Shown piece after piece: positions 47,885-57,533 of a stretch of 64,000 bases of DNA. The first letter of the stretch is position 1. Each line of letters opens with the position of its first letter. The stretch is taken from NCBI GenBank assembly GCA_949287985.1, contig CASEIN010000043.1:42813-106812 (forward strand), given 5' to 3'. This stretch comes from Mucispirillum schaedleri. GTDB lineage: Bacteria > Chrysiogenota > Deferribacteres > Deferribacterales > Mucispirillaceae. The position numbers were made by a program, and so were the translations under genes. Under the pieces are notes generated by a model. The model had not been told where the DNA came from. It did no database searches and was given only the letters and a program-made list of their open reading frames with translations.

Positions 47885-48790
47885 TTAATAAATAATACCG
47901 GGATATTGAAAAGTGCCTTTACTATTAATATCTACTTGGATACAGTTATTGCCTTTTCTACTTTTTTCACTTTTTATATCACCAGAAAGCAGCCCACCCT
48001 TATATATTTTACATCTAAATTTATTATCGTCTGCATGGGATTTAACTACTAAAATTCCAGTTAATGGTGCCTGGCAGGTAAATTTTGCATCGCTTGTATT
48101 AAATTGTGAGCAGTCCTTGTTATACCTGCCATACTGCCCTTTTAAATGGGCATTCATCTCCTGTTTATTGGGAAAAAGTATTATATCTACAGGCTCTGCT
48201 GAAAAAAATTCAACATCTATAATAAGATTGCTGTTATCTTTTCTTGATAAATCAAAAACCCACACTTGATTCTGTCTTAAAGTTAATTCCTTATTTGCAA
48301 GTGGTGCAGAGTGTAAATCATTTATTAAAGCATTATACATATCTCCATTACTAATTCCACATGCATAATTATAAAACTTATTATTATCTTTTTTAATATA
48401 TGTAGATATACCACTGTGAAGTAAAAGTGATGAATACAATAATGCAATATCTAAATATGTACCTTCTCTATTATTAAATGCAGTATATGGGTTTGGAGAA
48501 GTATAGTCTGTGCTGTTATCTATTATAAAACTTGAACGGACATATTTATAAATTTCCAGTGTTTTACAAGCTTTATCATCACTAAGGCATGATGAAGTGA
48601 TTTTTTTTGTAAAATTAATTAAGCTAAAATCATTTTTTATAAGATAATCATTAATATGGCTTCGTTTTTTGCTTGTTGAATAATATGATGAAGATGTTAT
48701 ATCATCAACATTTACATCAATTACAAACATATATAAAAAACCAAATACTACCAAAAGCCCTATCACTATATATGTAATGCCTTTTATCAC
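47885..48790 (-). CDS. Membrane-anchored transglutaminase-like protein without catalytic Cys
   Basis: The 301-residue protein has one N-terminal membrane segment (about 5-23) and a middle domain with a transglutaminase-like core: CKTLEIYKYVRSSFII, then REGTYLDIALLYSSLLLHSG (about 114-133). In active enzymes the second block reads G-x-C-x-D-x-A. Here the cysteine place holds Tyr, so it is probably inactive. The C-terminal half is beta-rich, with several cysteines. Function unknown. It is alone between the barrel gene and the divergent lysS operon. Confidence 0.55.
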   Translation of the reverse strand: MIKGITYIVIGLLVVFGFLYMFVIDVNVDDITSSSYYSTSKKRSHINDYLIKNDFSLINFTKKITSSCLSDDKACKTLEIYKYVRSSFIIDNSTDYTSPNPYTAFNNREGTYLDIALLYSSLLLHSGISTYIKKDNNKFYNYACGISNGDMYNALINDLHSAPLANKELTLRQNQVWVFDLSRKDNSNLIIDVEFFSAEPVDIILFPNKQEMNAHLKGQYGRYNKDCSQFNTSDAKFTCQAPLTGILVVKSHADDNKFRCKIYKGGLLSGDIKSEKSRKGNNCIQVDINSKGTFQYPGIIY

Positions 48791-48919
48791 TTTGCTTCCC
48801 TAAATTGATTTTAATAAATAGAGTATTATATAAAAAATTATAAAAATCAATTAAATATTAAAATATTTGGCTTGTTTTTTTATAATAATTAGATTAAAAG
48901 ATATTTGTATGGAGGTAAA

Positions 48920-49672
48920 ATGAAAAAAATTGCTGTAATTACAAAAAACTTTCCACGCCATTTTGATTTTATTGTTTCAGTTATGGAAGCAGGTTCATTG
49001 TGTGGAGTGGTAATGGTTTTAGATGATGATAATACATTTGTTAGAAATAATGATTTACTAAATAAGTATTATCAAAATTCAGAACACAAATTTTTTGGAA
49101 ACAAATATAATAATATCTCCAGAATACACACTATTACTATTAAAAATGATGAAATAAACTCATCTAAAATATCATCATTTATTAATAATATAAAAGCAGA
49201 TTTAGTAATTATTTTTGATGTTAATAATATAGATGATAGCACTTTAAGTGAAATTAAAAGTGATATATGGAAACTGCATTTTGGTTATGTGCAGCGCTTT
49301 GCAGGGTTTAATGGAAATATTCATGCTGCACTGGAAAATAAATCACAATCCATATGTACATCGTTAATAGAATTTAAAAATAATTTATATGCTGGCAGGA
49401 TAATCCATCAAACACAGTCATTATTCAGGCAGGAAGATAATATTACAGATGCAGAGTATAGAAGCCTTAGAAAAATGATATTTGATATGGAAAAAATCAT
49501 CAGCTTATATAATAATGACAGTATAAAATATTATGAAGCAGGCAGCAATACAACAATATATAATGAAAATGATATAACAACTGATGACATTAAAAAGTTA
49601 GTTGATACTGCTAATTTTCTTGCAAAAAACTTATCTGATAATGAAGAATTTGAATTTAAAAAACAAATATAA
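48920..49672 (+). CDS. Formyltransferase-like protein with degenerate active site
   Basis: The 250-residue protein follows the Rossmann layout of methionyl-tRNA formyltransferase-type N-terminal domains. It has an opening strand KKIAVITKN, then LVIIFDVNNID, then WKLHFGYVQRFAGFNGNIHAALEN. This is the position of N-x-H-P-S-x-L-P-x-Y-R-G. The His is kept but the Asn is Lys and the PS-LP part is changed, so catalysis is doubtful. GGAGG stands before the ATG at 48920; an ATG at 48905 overlaps that site and is not the start. It lies 17 bases before lysS. Function unknown. Confidence 0.55.
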   Translation: MKKIAVITKNFPRHFDFIVSVMEAGSLCGVVMVLDDDNTFVRNNDLLNKYYQNSEHKFFGNKYNNISRIHTITIKNDEINSSKISSFINNIKADLVIIFDVNNIDDSTLSEIKSDIWKLHFGYVQRFAGFNGNIHAALENKSQSICTSLIEFKNNLYAGRIIHQTQSLFRQEDNITDAEYRSLRKMIFDMEKIISLYNNDSIKYYEAGSNTTIYNENDITTDDIKKLVDTANFLAKNLSDNEEFEFKKQI

Positions 49673-49689
49673 TTTTATATGGAGTTAAA

Positions 49690-51153
49690 ATGGACCAACA
49701 CAGACTAGAAAAATGTAATAAACTAAGAGAAATGGGGTTAAATCCGTATGTAAATTCCCATATTATATCTTCCCCTATTTCTGATATTTTAGAACGTTTT
49801 AGTAAAGAAGATGATGTTCTTCCTGAAAATGAAGAATTTAGTGCAGCAGGAAGAATTCTTGCTAAAAGAGAGTTTGGAAAAACAGCTTTTTTAACAATAA
49901 GAGATAGAAGCGGTATTATACAAGTATATATTAAAAAAGCACTGCTTTCAGAAAATGATTTTGAAGTATACACTCTTTCTGAAGTTGGTGATTTTATAGG
50001 TGTACAAGGTACTCTTTTCCGCACAAAAACAGGTGAATTAACTATCAGAGCCTTCCAGTACAGGCTTTTAACAAAAGCATTACGTGATTTACCAGAAAAA
50101 TTTCATGGTTTAAAAGATGTGGAAACAAGATACAGACAGCGTTATCTTGATTTAATCGTAAATAACGATGTAAAAGATGTATTTATTAAACGCAGCCAGA
50201 TAATTAAAGAAATAAGAGATTTTTTCACAAATCATGGTTTTATTGAAGTTGAAACACCTATGATGCACTCTCTTGTAGGTGGTGCTGCTGCAAAACCGTT
50301 TATAACTCACCATAATGCATTAGATATGTCACTTTACCTGCGTATTGCTCCAGAACTTTACTTAAAAAGGCTTGTAGTTGGTGGTATAGAAAGAGTATTT
50401 GAACTTAACCGAAACTTTAGAAATGAAGGTGTTGATACAAAACACAACCCAGAATTTACTATGATAGAATGGTATATGGCTTATGCCGATTATAATATCC
50501 TTATGGATATGATAGAGGAGCTTGTTACTCATTTAGCAAAGAAAATTAATAACAGCGAAAAACTTGAATATGGCAATTTAACTATAGATTTAACTCGTCC
50601 ATGGGCAAGGCTTACTATGGCTCAAGCTATTGAAAAATATGGTAATATTTCCCAAGATGAGATATCTACTTATGAAAAGGCAAAACAAGTGGCACAAAAT
50701 TTAAAAATTACTATTGATGCTTCATGGGGACAAGGTAGAATAGTTTCTGAAATTTTTGAGGCAGTTGCTGAAGAAAAACTTATTAACCCTACTTTTATTA
50801 TTGATTACCCAAAAGAGATATCACCTCTTTCAAAATCAAAAGAAGATAATCCAGAACTTACAGACAGGTTTGAATTATTTGTTGCTGGAATGGAACTTTC
50901 AAACGGCTTTAATGAATTAAATGACCCAATAGACCAAAAAGAGAGGTTTCAAAAACAAGTTGATTCTCGTAATGCTGGTGATGAGGAAGCCTGTATGATG
51001 GATGAAGACTATATTAGAGCATTAGAATACGGTCTTCCACCTACAGCTGGTGCTGGTATGGGAATTGACAGGCTTGTTATGCTTTTAACTAACAAGCAGT
51101 CTATAAGAGATGTACTGCTTTTCCCTTATATGAGAAATATTGATACTATATAA
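49690..51153 (+). CDS. lysS: Lysyl-tRNA synthetase, class II
   Basis: This 487-residue class IIb synthetase has an N-terminal OB-fold (about 50-150). Motif 1 is in FIEVETPMMHSLVGGAAAKP, motif 2 in RNFRNEGVDTKHNPEFTM and motif 3 in PPTAGAGMGIDRLVMLLT. The order and length match LysRS2. The gene downstream of a formyltransferase-like gene in one plus-strand unit ends at a strong hairpin. Confidence 0.98.
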   Translation: MDQHRLEKCNKLREMGLNPYVNSHIISSPISDILERFSKEDDVLPENEEFSAAGRILAKREFGKTAFLTIRDRSGIIQVYIKKALLSENDFEVYTLSEVGDFIGVQGTLFRTKTGELTIRAFQYRLLTKALRDLPEKFHGLKDVETRYRQRYLDLIVNNDVKDVFIKRSQIIKEIRDFFTNHGFIEVETPMMHSLVGGAAAKPFITHHNALDMSLYLRIAPELYLKRLVVGGIERVFELNRNFRNEGVDTKHNPEFTMIEWYMAYADYNILMDMIEELVTHLAKKINNSEKLEYGNLTIDLTRPWARLTMAQAIEKYGNISQDEISTYEKAKQVAQNLKITIDASWGQGRIVSEIFEAVAEEKLINPTFIIDYPKEISPLSKSKEDNPELTDRFELFVAGMELSNGFNELNDPIDQKERFQKQVDSRNAGDEEACMMDEDYIRALEYGLPPTAGAGMGIDRLVMLLTNKQSIRDVLLFPYMRNIDTI

Positions 51154-51161
51154 TATCTTAG

Positions 51162-51195
51162 CTGCCTTATATATAAAGTATAAGGCAGTTTTTTT
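51162..51195. terminator. Intrinsic terminator between lysS and recO
   Basis: A 10-bp perfect stem (CTGCCTTATA and complement) with a seven-base loop is followed by TTTTTTT on the plus strand. It is placed between the converging ends of lysS and recO, whose stop is inside the T-run. Confidence 0.85.
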
Positions 51196-51904
51196 ATATA
51201 TTAAATATTAACTCTTTAAATAGTTTATAGCTTTTTAATTCTTTTTCTGTAATATTTTCTATATGGTTTACAAATAAGTCTAATACTGATATCTCATCAT
51301 ATGTATTTACTTTTATTTTTTTATATAATTCTTGATTGGAAAAGGCACGCATAATAGTATTTACATATGGCTTTGGAGTATATGCTTCTTCAGGTGCACA
51401 TTTCTCACAAAAGTACTGCCCCATATATAAACTGCCCTGCTCTTGGATTTTACTGCCACATTCAGCACACATATTAAAATTAAACATATGTCCAGAGTTT
51501 TTAAGCAGTGCATATATACCAAAAATATTAATTTTACTGTATTCTGCTGTTTTGTATTTTGTTATAATAGTCCAAATTACGTTATCCTGCTGTTCTATAT
51601 CATATAATCTATCAAAAATATCAAAATAAAGGCTTAATCTTAAAGAAATAGCAGGAGTTGAAAGATATTCAACATAAGAAGTATCTATGCGGAATGAGTA
51701 AAATTTATTAAGGTCTGTAGTATCTTTTTTCAAAAAATCAAGTTCACCGGGAATAAAAGTATGGATACCTGCTTTATTGCTATATGCTTTTGGAAGAAAA
51801 AGTTTTAATTTACCATAATTATATGAATAAACTGAAGCAATAGCAGAATTATCTGCATATTTTGTAATTTTATATATTACTGCATCACTAACTAATCGTT
51901 CCAT
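51194..51904 (-). CDS. recO: DNA repair protein RecO
   Basis: This 236-residue recombination mediator helps load RecA with RecR. An N-terminal OB-fold is followed by a helical domain with a zinc-binding set CAECG...FCEKC (about residues 147-170). The length is typical. It is two bases behind mgtE on the minus strand. Confidence 0.9.
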   Translation of the reverse strand: MERLVSDAVIYKITKYADNSAIASVYSYNYGKLKLFLPKAYSNKAGIHTFIPGELDFLKKDTTDLNKFYSFRIDTSYVEYLSTPAISLRLSLYFDIFDRLYDIEQQDNVIWTIITKYKTAEYSKINIFGIYALLKNSGHMFNFNMCAECGSKIQEQGSLYMGQYFCEKCAPEEAYTPKPYVNTIMRAFSNQELYKKIKVNTYDEISVLDLFVNHIENITEKELKSYKLFKELIFNI

Positions 51905-51906
51905 AA

Positions 51907-53262
51907 TTATAATATTGTAAGTAATACCATAGATATTGCAAAGTAAATTGTAAGCCCTGTAATATCATTTAATGCCGTAATAAACGGAGCTGATGCAATT
52001 GCTGGGTCAAATTTTAATTTCATTAAAGTTATAGGCACAATAGAGCCAGTAAGTGAAGCAAAAAGCATAGCTGCAAAAATTGCAACACCAACTATTATAC
52101 CAATTTGTGCTGTGCCCTCCCATAAAGGAGCTGCAATACCTAAAAGTACACCGATTACAATACCCATTAATGCACCAACTACAAGTTCTTTAAATATTAC
52201 CCTGCCCCACCTGCTTGTATCTATCTTACCCATGGCAACACCTTGAATAATAACTGTTGCAGACTGGCTGCCCACATTACCACCCATAGCCATAACAATA
52301 GGCATAAATGATACAAGAATTGCAAAATCAGTTATCTTTTGCTGGAAAAATGCTACAACAATACCTGCAATCATCTCTCCAATAAAAGTAATAACAAGCC
52401 AAGGAAGCCTTGTGCGTGCAACTTTATATGGGCTTTTATCAAACATTAAATCATTTTGAGTAAGACCTGCCATGGCATATATATCTTCTGATGCTTGGTC
52501 TTTAATAATATCAATTACATCATCAATAGTAATAATACCACATAATCTATGATGTTCATCAACAACAGGTAATGCTAAAAAATCATATTTTTCAACTAAT
52601 TCTGCAACATATTCTTGATTGTCTGTAACAGTAACAGAAACAACATCTTTTATCATAATTTCTGATAATTTTTTATCAGGCGGGTTTAGTATTAACTGAC
52701 GTAAGGAAAGCACACCAGCAAGGCGGTTTTCATCATCAACTACATATAAATAAAATACCATTTCTAAATCTTCTGCTTTATGTAAAAGTTTTGTAGCTTC
52801 TTTAACAGAAGTATCCATATGTAGTGCAAAAGCAGATGTATTCATTATAGAACCAGCACTGCCTTCTGGGTAATGCAACAGCTCTTCCACATCTAAAAGT
52901 TCATCATGGGAAATATACTGCAATAAACTTTGCTGTTTTTCTTTAGATATTATACGAAGAATGTAGGAAGCATCATCACTATCCATTTCAGAAATTAAGG
53001 CAGCAGCCTCTTCTGGTTTTAATTCATCAATTATATTGATAATATCTACATCCTGCATTTCAAGGATAATTTTTGCAATTTTAGAGCGGTTATCAATAAA
53101 AGACCATATTTTTTTCCTATCAATATCAGATAAATGGGTAATAATTAATGCTAAATCTGCATGGTGTAATTTATGAAGCAATTTTTCCAACGGTATTTTA
53201 GCATTACGACGAATAAGCTTTTTAACATTTTCAAGCTTAATACGCTCTTTAGAATCTAACAT
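51907..53262 (-). CDS. mgtE: Magnesium transporter MgtE
   Basis: This 451-residue protein has an N-terminal helical domain with IINIIDELKPEEAAALISEM, then paired CBS domains (VVDDENRLAGVLSLRQLI and VVDEHHRLCGIITIDDVID). A five-helix membrane part follows, with MAMGGNVGSQSATVIIQG forming the pore. MgtE channels are gated by cytoplasmic Mg2+ through the N and CBS domains. It is upstream of recO. Confidence 0.97.
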   Translation of the reverse strand: MLDSKERIKLENVKKLIRRNAKIPLEKLLHKLHHADLALIITHLSDIDRKKIWSFIDNRSKIAKIILEMQDVDIINIIDELKPEEAAALISEMDSDDASYILRIISKEKQQSLLQYISHDELLDVEELLHYPEGSAGSIMNTSAFALHMDTSVKEATKLLHKAEDLEMVFYLYVVDDENRLAGVLSLRQLILNPPDKKLSEIMIKDVVSVTVTDNQEYVAELVEKYDFLALPVVDEHHRLCGIITIDDVIDIIKDQASEDIYAMAGLTQNDLMFDKSPYKVARTRLPWLVITFIGEMIAGIVVAFFQQKITDFAILVSFMPIVMAMGGNVGSQSATVIIQGVAMGKIDTSRWGRVIFKELVVGALMGIVIGVLLGIAAPLWEGTAQIGIIVGVAIFAAMLFASLTGSIVPITLMKLKFDPAIASAPFITALNDITGLTIYFAISMVLLTIL

Positions 53263-53366
53263 TAATATACCCCTTAAAATTTATTGTCCTGCATTATATA
53301 TCACAAAATAATTTTTTTTTCAATAATCCTTTGATAAATAAATTTTTAAATTTTTACAATATTTAC

Positions 53367-53394
53367 TTGCTTTATTTCAAAAAAAGACTATAAT
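53367..53394 (+). promoter_or_regulatory. Promoter for the fccAB-like pair
   Basis: TTGCTT at 53367-53372 and a perfect TATAAT at 53389-53394 are separated by 16 bases, 55 bases before the first gene. A strong AAAGGAGG Shine-Dalgarno follows. Confidence 0.65.
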
Positions 53395-53449
53395 ACTCTT
53401 AATAAGTGGTTGTGTTTTATAACCCAAAATTTTGAAAAAGGAGGACTAT

Positions 53450-54070
53450 ATGCGTAAAAGCATCATGATGCTTACACTTTCATTGTTGACTATCACAACT
53501 ACTGCAACAATTGTAATGGCTCAGGAAAATGAGGAAGGCCGTAGATTTGGTAACTTCTGTTCTTCATGCCATGGTACAGCTGGCGCAGCAGTATCTGATG
53601 CTATACCATCTATTGGTGGTCAACATAAAGATTTCTTAAAAAACTCCATGATGGATATGAAACCTATTGTTGTTGATGGAAAAGAACAAGCACCAAAAAG
53701 GTATTCTACTCTTATGAAGATTTTCTTAAAAGGCTATTCTGAAGCAGAGATTGAAGCTATGGCTGATTGGTATTCAAGCCGTCCTTGGGTTCCTACATCA
53801 TATCCATTAAACCAAGACTTAGTAGCAAAAGGCAAAGCAAGCACACAACTTGAAACTTGCATATCTTGCCATGGTGCTAATGGAAACAATGTAGAAGATA
53901 CTGGTATTCCACGCATAGGTGGTCAAGTTCCTACTTATCTTTATAATGCATTACTTGAATATAAAAATGATAAACGTATGACAGAAAGAGCATCAGAAAT
54001 GGAATTAGTTAAAGAAATCAGCGATGAAGAATTAAAAGCATTAGCTGAATATTTTTCTTCTCTGAAATAA
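53450..54070 (+). CDS. fccA: Diheme cytochrome c (c4/FccA-like)
   Basis: The 206-residue protein has a Sec signal peptide ending MAQE and two heme-binding sites, CSSCH at 37-41 and CISCH at 137-141, each in a class I cytochrome domain. Both domains share GGQ...FL/YL and MADWYSS/LAEYFSS blocks. This is the layout of cytochrome c4 and of the cytochrome subunit of flavocytochrome c. The flavoprotein gene 15 bases downstream makes the second more likely. AGGAGG precedes the ATG at 53450; the TTG at 53432 overlaps it and is not the start. Confidence 0.9.
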   Translation: MRKSIMMLTLSLLTITTTATIVMAQENEEGRRFGNFCSSCHGTAGAAVSDAIPSIGGQHKDFLKNSMMDMKPIVVDGKEQAPKRYSTLMKIFLKGYSEAEIEAMADWYSSRPWVPTSYPLNQDLVAKGKASTQLETCISCHGANGNNVEDTGIPRIGGQVPTYLYNALLEYKNDKRMTERASEMELVKEISDEELKALAEYFSSLK

Positions 54071-54085
54071 TTAAGGGGTGTTAAT

Positions 54086-55408
54086 ATGAAAAAAATCTCA
54101 AGAAGAAGTTTTGTTAAAACAACAGCTGTTACAGCTGCATCCCTTTCATTATTTGGGCTTGCAGGATGTAAAAAAACAGAACAAAAACCTGTAACTCAAG
54201 ATGCTGCAGCACCAGTTGCAGAGGGTGCAAAAACAGGTCATACAGTAGTTATTGCAGGTGGTGGCTACGGTGGTGCTACTACTGCTAAATATTTAAAAAT
54301 ATTAAACCCTGCTATTAATGTTATATTAGTTGATAGAAATGCTGAACACGTTTCTTGTGCTATGAGTAATGAAGTAATATTTGGACTTAGAGATATTAGT
54401 GAAATTACTATGCCATTAAAAAGGTTAGCTGATAACCATGGTATTGATTTCAGACAAGCAGAAGTTACAGGGCTTGATAAAGAGAAAAAAGTGTTAAAAA
54501 CAAGTGCTGGTGATATTGCCTATGATAAATTAGTTGTATCGCCTGGAATTAGTATGGACTATGACCCTGCCCTTAGCTTTACTGAGGATAAACAGGCATC
54601 TATGCCACATGCATGGATAGCAGGAAAACAAACTGAAATCTTAAGGGATATGGTAAGCCAAATAAAATCTGGTGATACTGTTATATTAAGGACTCCTGTA
54701 GCATTATATCGCTGTCCGCCAGGACCATATGAAAGAGCATGTTTATTTGGTAGTACTGCTCTTAAAAAAGGTGCTAAAGTTGTTGTGCTTGACCCTAATC
54801 CTCAAATAATGAGTAAAAAACCATTATTTGAAAAAGCATTTACTACAACATACAAAAATATATTACAATATATTCCAAATACTAAAGTAACTAGTATTGA
54901 TTTTGAGAAAAAAATTATCAAAACAGATAAGGGTGAATTTCAAGGAACACTTATTAACTTTATACCAGACCAAAAAGCAGGTGAGCTTGTATTTACCTTA
55001 GGGCTTGTGGAAAATGGTAAAAAGTGGGCTAGTGTTGACCCTAAAACATTTGAATCTACACTTGCTAAAGATGTTTATGTTATAGGTGATGCAATTGATT
55101 CTGCACCAGTTACAGAAATGCCAAAATCTGGCACTATTGCAAATGCTACTGGTAAAGTTGTTGCTGAAAATTTAGTAAGAATTTTTGCTGGTAAAGAACC
55201 ATTAGTTCCTTTTGTTGGTAATACTTGTTACAGCTTGGTAAATGATACTGAAGCAATATGGATTGCAACACTTTATGAATACAGTGCAGAGAAAAATAAA
55301 ATAGTTACTAGAAATGGGGCAAATGGTATCCCTGAAGCTGCATCTGTGGAAAACAGAATTAATGGAGACAGCTGGGGGAATAATATTCTTATAGATACAT
55401 TTATGTAA
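54086..55408 (+). CDS. fccB: Flavocytochrome c sulfide dehydrogenase, flavoprotein subunit
   Basis: The 440-residue protein has a Tat signal (SRRSFVK) and, at the end of the signal, a lipobox-like LAGC (Cys28). An FAD domain with AGGGYGGATTAKYL (57-70) follows. The family's redox cysteines are present: C210 in RCPPGPYERAC and C381 in NTCYSLV, which form the disulfide next to FAD in FccB. A GDAIDSAPVTEMPKSG segment matches the FCSD/SQR group. It oxidises sulfide to sulfur and passes electrons to the diheme cytochrome. The pair has its own promoter and terminator. Confidence 0.92.
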   Translation: MKKISRRSFVKTTAVTAASLSLFGLAGCKKTEQKPVTQDAAAPVAEGAKTGHTVVIAGGGYGGATTAKYLKILNPAINVILVDRNAEHVSCAMSNEVIFGLRDISEITMPLKRLADNHGIDFRQAEVTGLDKEKKVLKTSAGDIAYDKLVVSPGISMDYDPALSFTEDKQASMPHAWIAGKQTEILRDMVSQIKSGDTVILRTPVALYRCPPGPYERACLFGSTALKKGAKVVVLDPNPQIMSKKPLFEKAFTTTYKNILQYIPNTKVTSIDFEKKIIKTDKGEFQGTLINFIPDQKAGELVFTLGLVENGKKWASVDPKTFESTLAKDVYVIGDAIDSAPVTEMPKSGTIANATGKVVAENLVRIFAGKEPLVPFVGNTCYSLVNDTEAIWIATLYEYSAEKNKIVTRNGANGIPEAASVENRINGDSWGNNILIDTFM

Positions 55409-55452
55409 TGCTTAATCTCCTGAATTAGAATTAACATTATTTAATGCATATG

Positions 55453-55486
55453 GCTCCATAATTATTTTAATTATGGAGCTTTTTTA
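55453..55486 (+). terminator. Intrinsic terminator of the fccAB-like operon
   Basis: A 12-bp perfect stem (GCTCCATAATTA and complement) with a three-base loop is followed by seven T, about 45 bases past the stop. Confidence 0.92.
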
Positions 55487-55564
55487 TTAATATTAAATAA
55501 TTTTTAAATTAATAAATGACAAAACATAAAAAATATGTTATTATTCTTACTCACAGGGGAAAAG

Positions 55565-56491
55565 ATGGAAGAAAAAGAACTTAACCAACAGGTAGAAAAT
55601 ATTAACCAGGTTGATGATGAAATACTTGATTTAAATATTGACCCTGTTACTGAATTAAATGACAGCACATCTGAAGATGCTCTACAACAGTATTTTAAAA
55701 GTATTTCAGCCTATAAACCATATTCTCATCAAGAAGAAATAGAACTTGGTAACAGAATACAACAAGGTGATAAAGAAGCTCTTAAATTATTAATTCTTGC
55801 TAATCTAAAGTTTGTTGTTTCTATTGCAAATAAATATAAAAACTTAGATGTGCCATTGCTTGATTTAATTAATCAAGGAAATATTGGTTTGCTTGAAGCT
55901 GCCAAAAGATATGACCCTTCTAAAGGTACAAAATTTATTACATATGCTGTTTGGTGGATAAAGCAGGCTATAGTTCAAGCATTAAATGAACAAGGCAGCA
56001 CTATAAAACTGCCAGTTAAACATACCAACTATTTATATAAAATAAATTCTGCTACAGAAAAACTTACGAAAGAACTTGGCAGAGCACCTTCCACAAAAGA
56101 ATTAAGTGAAGCAACATCTATTCCTGAAGATGATATTGAAGAAGTGCTTATGGCCTCAAAATCATACCTTTCTCTAGATAATTATATAGGTAATGAAGAA
56201 GATAAAACATTTTTAGAATCCTTAGAAGATGAAGATACTAATGTGGAAAAAGCTATTATTGCAAAAACTTTAAAATCTTCAATTGATGAAATTATCTCAA
56301 GCCTTGACCCTAGGGAAGCTGAAATCATTATGAAACGGTATGGGTTTGATGGAGAAACTCCTAAAACACTTGAAGAACTTGGTGAAATGATGGGGGTATC
56401 CAGAGAACGTGTAAGACAGCTTGAAAACAGAGCATTGGAAAAACTTAAAAAGAAAGCTTTAAAAAAACGTCTTAATGACTATTTAAACTAA
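55565..56491 (+). CDS. Sigma-70 family factor (group 2/RpoS-RpoH-like)
   Basis: The 308-residue factor has region 1.2 (ALQQYFKSISAYKPYS), region 2 (NLKFVVSIANKYKN, LLDLINQGNIGLLEAAKRYD, TYAVWWIKQAIVQAL), region 3 and region 4 with the HTH TLEELGEMMGVSRERVRQLE. It is too short for the main RpoD and lacks region 1.1, so it is an alternative factor; a stationary-phase or stress role is likely. An acidic, Asn/Asp-rich lead of about 40 residues precedes region 1.2. AGGGG precedes the ATG at 55565; the longer frame from 55535 is not supported. Confidence 0.9.
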   Translation: MEEKELNQQVENINQVDDEILDLNIDPVTELNDSTSEDALQQYFKSISAYKPYSHQEEIELGNRIQQGDKEALKLLILANLKFVVSIANKYKNLDVPLLDLINQGNIGLLEAAKRYDPSKGTKFITYAVWWIKQAIVQALNEQGSTIKLPVKHTNYLYKINSATEKLTKELGRAPSTKELSEATSIPEDDIEEVLMASKSYLSLDNYIGNEEDKTFLESLEDEDTNVEKAIIAKTLKSSIDEIISSLDPREAEIIMKRYGFDGETPKTLEELGEMMGVSRERVRQLENRALEKLKKKALKKRLNDYLN

Positions 56492-56657
56492 TATTAATTA
56501 TATATAATTATATCCGCTATATATTATCCATAAAAATAAATCTTTAGATATATTCAATAGTTATAAATTCGTAATATTATATTACTGCATTAATTTCCTT
56601 GTATCTTTTATATAAATATATTATATATTCCCTGAACAATTATTTTTTGGGATATAT

Positions 56658-57533
56658 ATGAAACGAGAATCATTAGGGCATTTAATTGCTTTTTTTACTG
56701 TCTTTGTATGGGGGCTTACTTTTGTATCTACAAAAGTGCTTCTTGATTCATTTACACCAGCAGAGATACTTTTTATACGTTTTTTACTTGGGTTTATTGC
56801 CCTTTTTATTATTTACCCTAAAAAAGCTAAAATATTTAAAATAAAAGATGAAATATTATTTATTGCAGCCGGTCTTTTTGGAATATGTTTATATCTGCTT
56901 TTAGAAAACACTGCCCTTTCATACACATTTGCCTCAAATGTTGGTATGCTGGTTTCTATTTCTCCATTTATCTCCGCCCTGCTTGCTTATTTATTTTTAA
57001 AAGATGAAAAATTAAATTTTATGTTTTTTCTTGGAATGGTTTTAGCATTAACTGGGGTTTCTTTTATTATATTTAATGGTGCTGTTGTGCTAGAAATTAA
57101 CCCACTTGGTGATATATTAGCTCTTTTAGCTGCTGTTTCTTGGGCATTTTATTCTTTATTTGTTAAAAAAATAAGTTTTTTAGGCATCCACCCAGTGCAA
57201 TCTACAAGAAAAATATTTTTTTACGGGCTACTTTTTACACTGCCCTATCTTTTATACACTGGTTTTCATATTGAACAAGAAGATGTATTAAATATTAAAA
57301 ATATTAGTAATTTACTATTTTTAGGATTTGGTGCTTCTGCATTATGTTTTGTTACATGGTCTTATGCTGTAAATATATTAGGAACAGTCAAAACAAGTAT
57401 ATATATTTACTTTATACCTGTAATGACTGTTATTTCATCCATGATTATATTAAATGAAAAATTAACATTATATTCTGTAATAGGTATAATACTTATTGTA
57501 ACAGGTTTATTTCTATCAAATAAAAAGCATTAA
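56658..57533 (+). CDS. EamA-family drug/metabolite transporter
   Basis: This 291-residue protein of ten membrane helices has two EamA repeats: FVWGLTFVSTKVLLDSFTPA near the start and LAAVSWAFYSLFVKK in the second half. Members export amino acids, purines or other metabolites; the substrate cannot be told. It ends with a four-base overlap with the ZIP gene, which is convergent. Confidence 0.9.
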   Translation: MKRESLGHLIAFFTVFVWGLTFVSTKVLLDSFTPAEILFIRFLLGFIALFIIYPKKAKIFKIKDEILFIAAGLFGICLYLLLENTALSYTFASNVGMLVSISPFISALLAYLFLKDEKLNFMFFLGMVLALTGVSFIIFNGAVVLEINPLGDILALLAAVSWAFYSLFVKKISFLGIHPVQSTRKIFFYGLLFTLPYLLYTGFHIEQEDVLNIKNISNLLFLGFGASALCFVTWSYAVNILGTVKTSIYIYFIPVMTVISSMIILNEKLTLYSVIGIILIVTGLFLSNKKH

